Below, one piece after another: positions 60,110 to 64,000 of a stretch of DNA of 64,000 bases. Both the position numbers and the translations under genes were made by a program. The stretch's first letter is position 1. The number at the start of each line of letters is the position of its first letter. Location: positions 115,310,095-115,374,094 of the forward strand of contig CM061920.1 of assembly GCA_031002005.1 (NCBI GenBank). Reading direction: 5' to 3'. Origin of the DNA: Vandiemenella viatica (lineage: Eukaryota > Arthropoda > Insecta > Orthoptera > Morabidae). Below the pieces are notes generated by a model that was not told where the DNA came from, searched no databases, and was given only the letters and a program-made list of their open reading frames with translations.

Positions 60110-60730
60110 ATTATCCTAATTCATTAATTGCAAAAGGATAAGACAATAACAGGAGAATACCATGAAACATTATTGGACTGTTTGAAAGAAGAGCTGAAAA
60201 ACCGAGCGTGGTGGTGTAATGGATAGCGTTCTGGCCTCGCATTCGGGAGGATGGCGGTTCGAATCCCCGTCCGGGCATCCAGATTTGGGTTTTCCATGGT
60301 TTCCCCAAATCACTCCAGGTGAATGCCGGGATGCTTCCTTCGAAAGGCCATGGCCGAATTCCTTCCCATTACTTGCCCCCATCCTTTCCCATCTCTAAAG
60401 ACCACGTTGTTAAAAAGGGACGTTAAACTGTTACAAAAAAAAAAAAAGAGCTGAAAAGTAAACAGCCAAGATTGGTAGGCAAAAAAAAAAAACAAAAAAA
60501 AAAACAGTTGTTCTATCAAGACAACTCACATGTCAACCATTACAATGGCAAAATACACGAACTAGGCTTCAAATTGATTCCCCATCCACCCTATTCTCCA
60601 GATTTGGCGCCGTGCAACATTTTCCTGTTCCCACATTTGAAAATCTGGCTCGGTGGGAAGCAATTATTGCCAAATGAGGAAGTTATTGTACCTGTCAATC
60701 GGAAATTGCTGAAAGAGATTGCAGCAGATG
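60110..60730 (+). pseudogene. Mariner transposase relic, split by a SINE
   Basis: 60118-60200 encodes ITGEYHETLLDCLKEELKSK (frame restored with a short shift). After the SINE, 60490-60690 encodes QLFYQDNSHVNHYNGKIHEL (second catalytic Asp) and LIPHPPYSPDLAPCNIFLFP (third Asp of the family changed to Asn, S/CD to CN). Frame and meaning continue across the SINE, so the SINE is younger. The N-terminal half is absent. Right of about 60700 the sequence changes to LINE ORF1. Confidence 0.85.
60201..60445 (+). repeat. tRNA-derived SINE, full length
   Basis: Plus-strand copy with a tRNA-like head (GTGGTGTAATGGATAGCG, then GGTTCGAATCCCC B box), the body, and a poly-A tail. An 11-bp duplication AGAGCTGAAAA flanks it (60190-60200, 60446-60456). 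It is inserted in the mariner relic. Confidence 0.95.
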
Positions 60731-61466
60731 TAGGTAGCATGGGTGACCATGTTGAAGCTAGGCCTCTCACAAATTCTTTCCTGCCAATCATTGTACCAGC
60801 AATCAAGGTAGAGAGGTTGGAACCTGATCTGAGATTGGAATCCGAGCTAAGGTCACCTGGTGATCAGAGGTGTGTGGTTTCTGGATATCGATACCGCATG
60901 AGGGGTCAGTCATACAAGCCTGTACTCCAGCAAGGTAAGCTTGTTCCACTGTCCAATCGGTATAACATATTGTCCGAGACTGATTAAGTTTTGCAATCGT
61001 TATTCCGTCAGTTGCAGCTCCCCAGGATACTAGGTTTTAGCAACCACAGAAAGGGATTTTAGTGGTCAGAAAATCCAATGTTAGGCAGTTTAATGAAACC
61101 ATTACAGAAATGGTGGTTAGGTCGGGGATGAAATCCAATGTCTATTCATTGTGTACTCTGGGAGGTCTGACCCGAGATGTACAACAGGTCATTCTGGATG
61201 CCATTGGACAACCAGAGTGTAGCCAACTGCAGATTGTTCCTCACCTCGGCACCAATGATACTTGCCACCTTGGATCCGAGGTTATCCTCTCTTCCTTCTA
61301 GTGGCTTGCAGAAAAGGTGAACTCTTGTGGTCAGTGGCTGTCTGCAGCATTGTCGTTAGAACTAACTGTAGGCTTCTTGTTTAGAACCATGTTAAGGGGC
61401 TAAATCGAAGATTGCAACATTTTTTTGATACTCTTGGCTACAGATTCTTCAATCTTTACTCTAGGG
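60700..61466 (+). pseudogene. LINE ORF1 fragment with SGNH-esterase-like domain
   Basis: Translation gives PVLQQGKLVPLSNRYNILSE, and, after stops, VVRSGMKSNVYSLCTLGGLT (strand/helix start) and IVPHLGTNDTCHLGSEVILS (the GTND block of SGNH hydrolases), then RFFNLYS near 61440. Esterase-like domains of this kind occur in ORF1 of CR1/L2-group LINEs. Several stops. It may belong to family A, whose ORF1 end at 52000 shows the matching C-terminal His block (HSLHLN). Confidence 0.65.
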
Positions 61467-61620
61467 CAGTGGCATAGCTAGCGTGGGTGAAACCCGGGGC
61501 GGATATCGATGGTGTCACCCCTTGAAAATTTACATTCAAAATTAAGTAAAATATAATATCTTGTAAGTGTAAAATATCATATTCATAAAATATAATTAAA
61601 TAAACATTTATTGTTAGTAA
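61467..61620 (+). mobile_element. Left end of a possible MITE
   Basis: Starts CAGTGGCATAGCTAGCGTGG and interrupts the LINE ORF1 fragment. Similar 'cagtggcgtagctagg' ends occur on non-autonomous DNA elements in animals. The right end was not located, so the stated end is only where recognisable sequence fades. Confidence 0.35.
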
Positions 61621-63390
61621 AAATTATAGTTGATAAAATTATAATATTAACTTCATTTAAAAAACACAATAAACTAAAAACAATCTAGTCTTTTTAGCTC
61701 TAACAGCTGCAAACTCGTAAATCACATCTTCAAAATTATCAATTTTAGTTACTTCATGTTCAATAGTCAATATGGCTAGATTTTAGCCACGTGTTGCTCA
61801 CCGGTGATCGAAAGTGGTTTTAGAGAGGCCTCTGAAGATCGGGCCTCAGTCCGACACTCGGCCGTCATTGAATTGGTTTATGTTTTGACGGTGCGGATCA
61901 GTATCGGCCTGCTAGATGTGGAGAAGCGCATCGAGAGAGTTCGGAAATTTACCTTCCCTTACGACTGAATATTGTTTTCATGTTATTATTTGCCTTAAAA
62001 AAATATTTTTTTTCATCCATGTTCATCAGATGTTCGTAAAATGTAGGAAGAGTCCTAGCATCTTCGCATTAAAAAAATCAGAGATTTGCCAGAATTGAAG
62101 ACCAATTTTACGACCCACAAAAATTGCAGCAGAAAGCCGCATTTGTAACCGAACCTCCTACACCCGAATCGCACGCCGTAACCAGACGCAAGACTAATCT
62201 AGAAGTCTGAAAAGTATGTATTCAAACACATAAAAGTGGATTCGTGTCTTTTGATAACAAAAACACATGGTACAGAAAAAGAGTATGTTTATTTTATCAT
62301 GTTTGAAAACTTATTTTTCATCACACCTATATTCGGACTGGTGACTCAAAAGATTACTGCGTGCGATTTGGAAACTGAAGGTCCGGTTCAAATCCCAGTC
62401 TCGACTGTAATTTTTGCGGGCCTTAAAATTGACTTTTACCAATGGCAAAGCTTTTATCTTTTAATGCGAAGGACGCTCGGTGGTTTGAATTTCACGTTAA
62501 TCTGTAGGTCTCCTTTTCAAGTTAGGTGACTACGATACAGGTGCACTGAGTGTTTCCAAATAAGCAACTCTGTGACTAGAACATTGAGATAACATGAAAT
62601 TATTATTTTTACTACACAAAATCTTTACGACTTATATTTAAATTAAAATATGTTATGTTCTCGTTCTTCACTAACAAAAAGTATTGAGTGAATCGAAAAT
62701 AACCTCAGACAAAACAAACACGTCTAGTGCGAGTGATTGACATTTCGTTGATATTGTTAATACTGCGCTGGGATACTATTTTTGTACATAAAATATCAAC
62801 CAGTTAGGTGATTACGTGAGTCAGATAAAAAAGTATTTTAATGTACATTTGTACCAAAATTGTGCAGAATAAAATACAGTACTCTATAATAAAGTAGGGT
62901 GTCAAACCTACCTGTCATCCCCAACACTGATTCCCTGAAACAATCACTTGTAAACGTTAAAGGAGACTAAAGACCGGGTAGGAACACGGGCGAGCTATGG
63001 AAAAGTGTGGACGCGAGGGGGCGAGCCGTCACTCGGCCGGCTGTCGTTGCGGTTACGATACAGGCCAGTATTGGCAAAGTGCAGATCGACCTTTACACTT
63101 AGCAACTGATACAAAAACTGGTGCAAATTAAAATCCCAGCACCCAGACGGTGTTGTGATAAGCGAATGAAATTTGGCCCCAAGTATGCCCGCATGAAGAG
63201 TATTAAATGATTTAAAATTAAAAGTTTTATATGTAATAATGTGAGAATTACTGTGCTATATATTATGTAAATTGCAATTTCATAATTTTTTTTTTTTTAG
63301 CGTATAAGTGGCGAACAGTGTGGTGTCACATGACACGTGGTTGCCCACAAGTTTTTGCCGTCTAAGTATGCCAAGGTGAAGAGTAGACAA
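61621..63390. other. No gene recognised
   Basis: AT-rich sequence with two GC-richer islands (about 61800-61920 and 62980-63090) that share a few words (cactcggccg) but no convincing alignment. A tRNA B-box-like GGTTCAAATCCCAG occurs at about 62383-62396 without a matching A box. Confidence 0.4.
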
Positions 63391-63399
63391 CTCTCTACA

Positions 63400-64000
63400 C
63401 CCAAATGTCTAACAGTAAGAGAGGTCGGAGAATTGACATGTTTTTATAGGGTGCATCATATGGCGAAATCTCCCGAAGGATTGGCCGTAGTGCTACAGTA
63501 TGTCAGTACAGAGACTTGTTACACAGTGGTTGAAAGAAGGTTCTAATACTCCTAGAGCAGGTATGGGTTCATAAAGATGAATAACAGCACGTGAAGACTG
63601 CCAAATGGTGTGTGTGGCTGTTTCTGGCAGATGGTTGACTGCAGGCCAGATCCAAGTAGTGGTTACACATAGTCACACCCCGCCTCCGCCCCTCCCCGGA
63701 TGATTGTAAACTAATTGCTTGAAGGTGGGTTACACTCTCTGGCCCCTGTGCATTGTGTCCCATTAATCTAATTTAATTGCCATCATCATCTACCCTGGTG
63801 TAATGCGAAACACAAATGGACATGTGAATGGCGTACATTTGTGTTTAGAGACGAGTCTCGATTCTGTCTATGGCAAAGTGATAATCGACGACATGTTCGC
63901 AGGCGTAGTGGAGAAACGGCTTATCTGCTGTGATTTCAGAACCTCACGCAAGTGCCGCCACTGGTGTCATGTTTTGGTGGCAATCAGTTTCGATAGCATG
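63400..64000 (+). pseudogene. Tc1-like transposase relic, cut by window edge
   Basis: Frames along the plus strand read SYGEISRRIGRSATVCQYR (HTH, 63460-63520) and, later, EWRTFVFRDESRFCLWQSDN then RRHVRRRSGETA (63815-63920), carrying the first catalytic Asp of Tc1-like transposases (FRDESRF). Stops and a deletion lie between the two parts. The rest of the catalytic domain would be beyond base 64000. It is a different Tc1-like lineage from the 9154-10576 element. Confidence 0.8.

Noticed and set aside
60201..60275. tRNA gene in the SINE head
   Set aside because: The same sequence recurs in at least four repeats with duplications and poly-A tails; it is a SINE promoter, not a tRNA.
61800..63090. 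Two GC-rich islands sharing 'cactcggccg'
   Set aside because: The shared words are too short and the surrounding sequence does not align; not reported as a repeat family.
34539..64000. Upstream exons of the FAHD2-like gene
   Set aside because: I looked for the N-terminal FAHD2 blocks (VGMNY, VGPYD-type) on the minus strand and did not find a convincing exon; they may lie outside the window or be too short to see.
1..64000. CRISPR array, toxin-antitoxin, phage or bacterial operon
   Set aside because: No regularly spaced short repeats with unique spacers, no bacterial gene layout; introns, SINEs and LINEs show that the DNA is eukaryotic.

Overview
This window is eukaryotic nuclear DNA, about two-thirds A+T, and most likely comes from an arthropod with a large genome. 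An insect is the best guess, but the species cannot be fixed from sequence alone. I see no operons, ribosome-binding sites, phage genes or CRISPR. One host gene is supported: three minus-strand exons (34538-34207, 22748-22661, 7542-7468) join in frame through GT-AG introns. They encode the C-terminal 164 residues of a FAHD2-like fumarylacetoacetate-hydrolase-domain protein. Its 5' exons were not found and probably lie above 34538 or beyond the window. Its introns are 11.5 and 15.1 kb and are largely built of transposons.

Almost everything else is a nested mosaic of transposable elements, mostly decayed. 1-2346: minus-strand Gypsy/Ty3 element with a probable LTR. 2490-5795: two copies of a tRNA-like repeat, one split by a hAT element with a perfect 8-bp target duplication. 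6385-7082: solo LTR. 7.3-22.7 kb (FAHD2 intron): RTE-like LINE pieces, a Tc1-like element, a SINE, a mariner relic, and a CR1/L2/Jockey-type LINE split by a mariner-superfamily element. 22.7-34.2 kb (FAHD2 intron): a truncated Gypsy element, an RTE-like LINE split by a mariner, two hAT-type MITEs, hAT relics, and an APE-type endonuclease fragment ending about 30 bp from a splice donor.

34.5-44.4 kb: a long minus-strand LINE (called family A here) carrying three nested insertions: a 296-bp MITE, a Tigger/pogo-like transposon, and an unclassified 2.1-kb TIR element with a 5-bp target duplication. 44.4-48.0 kb: a degraded gag-like retroelement with a SINE in its zinc-knuckle region. 48.0-51.1 kb: a hAT relic split by a Penelope-like element with 58-bp terminal direct repeats. 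51.9-55.7 kb: a family A fragment, a Penelope 3' fragment, and the 5' half of a LINE with an open 411-codon ORF1. 55.8-64 kb: BED-finger fragment, family A 3' end, mariner, a tandem repeat of about 165 bp, a large hairpin, a mariner split by a SINE, a LINE ORF1 esterase fragment, and a Tc1-like element cut by the window edge.

The strongest evidence is structural. Target-site duplications and reading frames that resume on the far side of an insertion give the relative ages of many elements. I found no new defence or metabolic system. The least explained items are the 36630-38735 TIR element, the 59612-59783 hairpin, the shared SINE body / LINE 3' UTR, and the tRNA-like 385-bp repeat pair.
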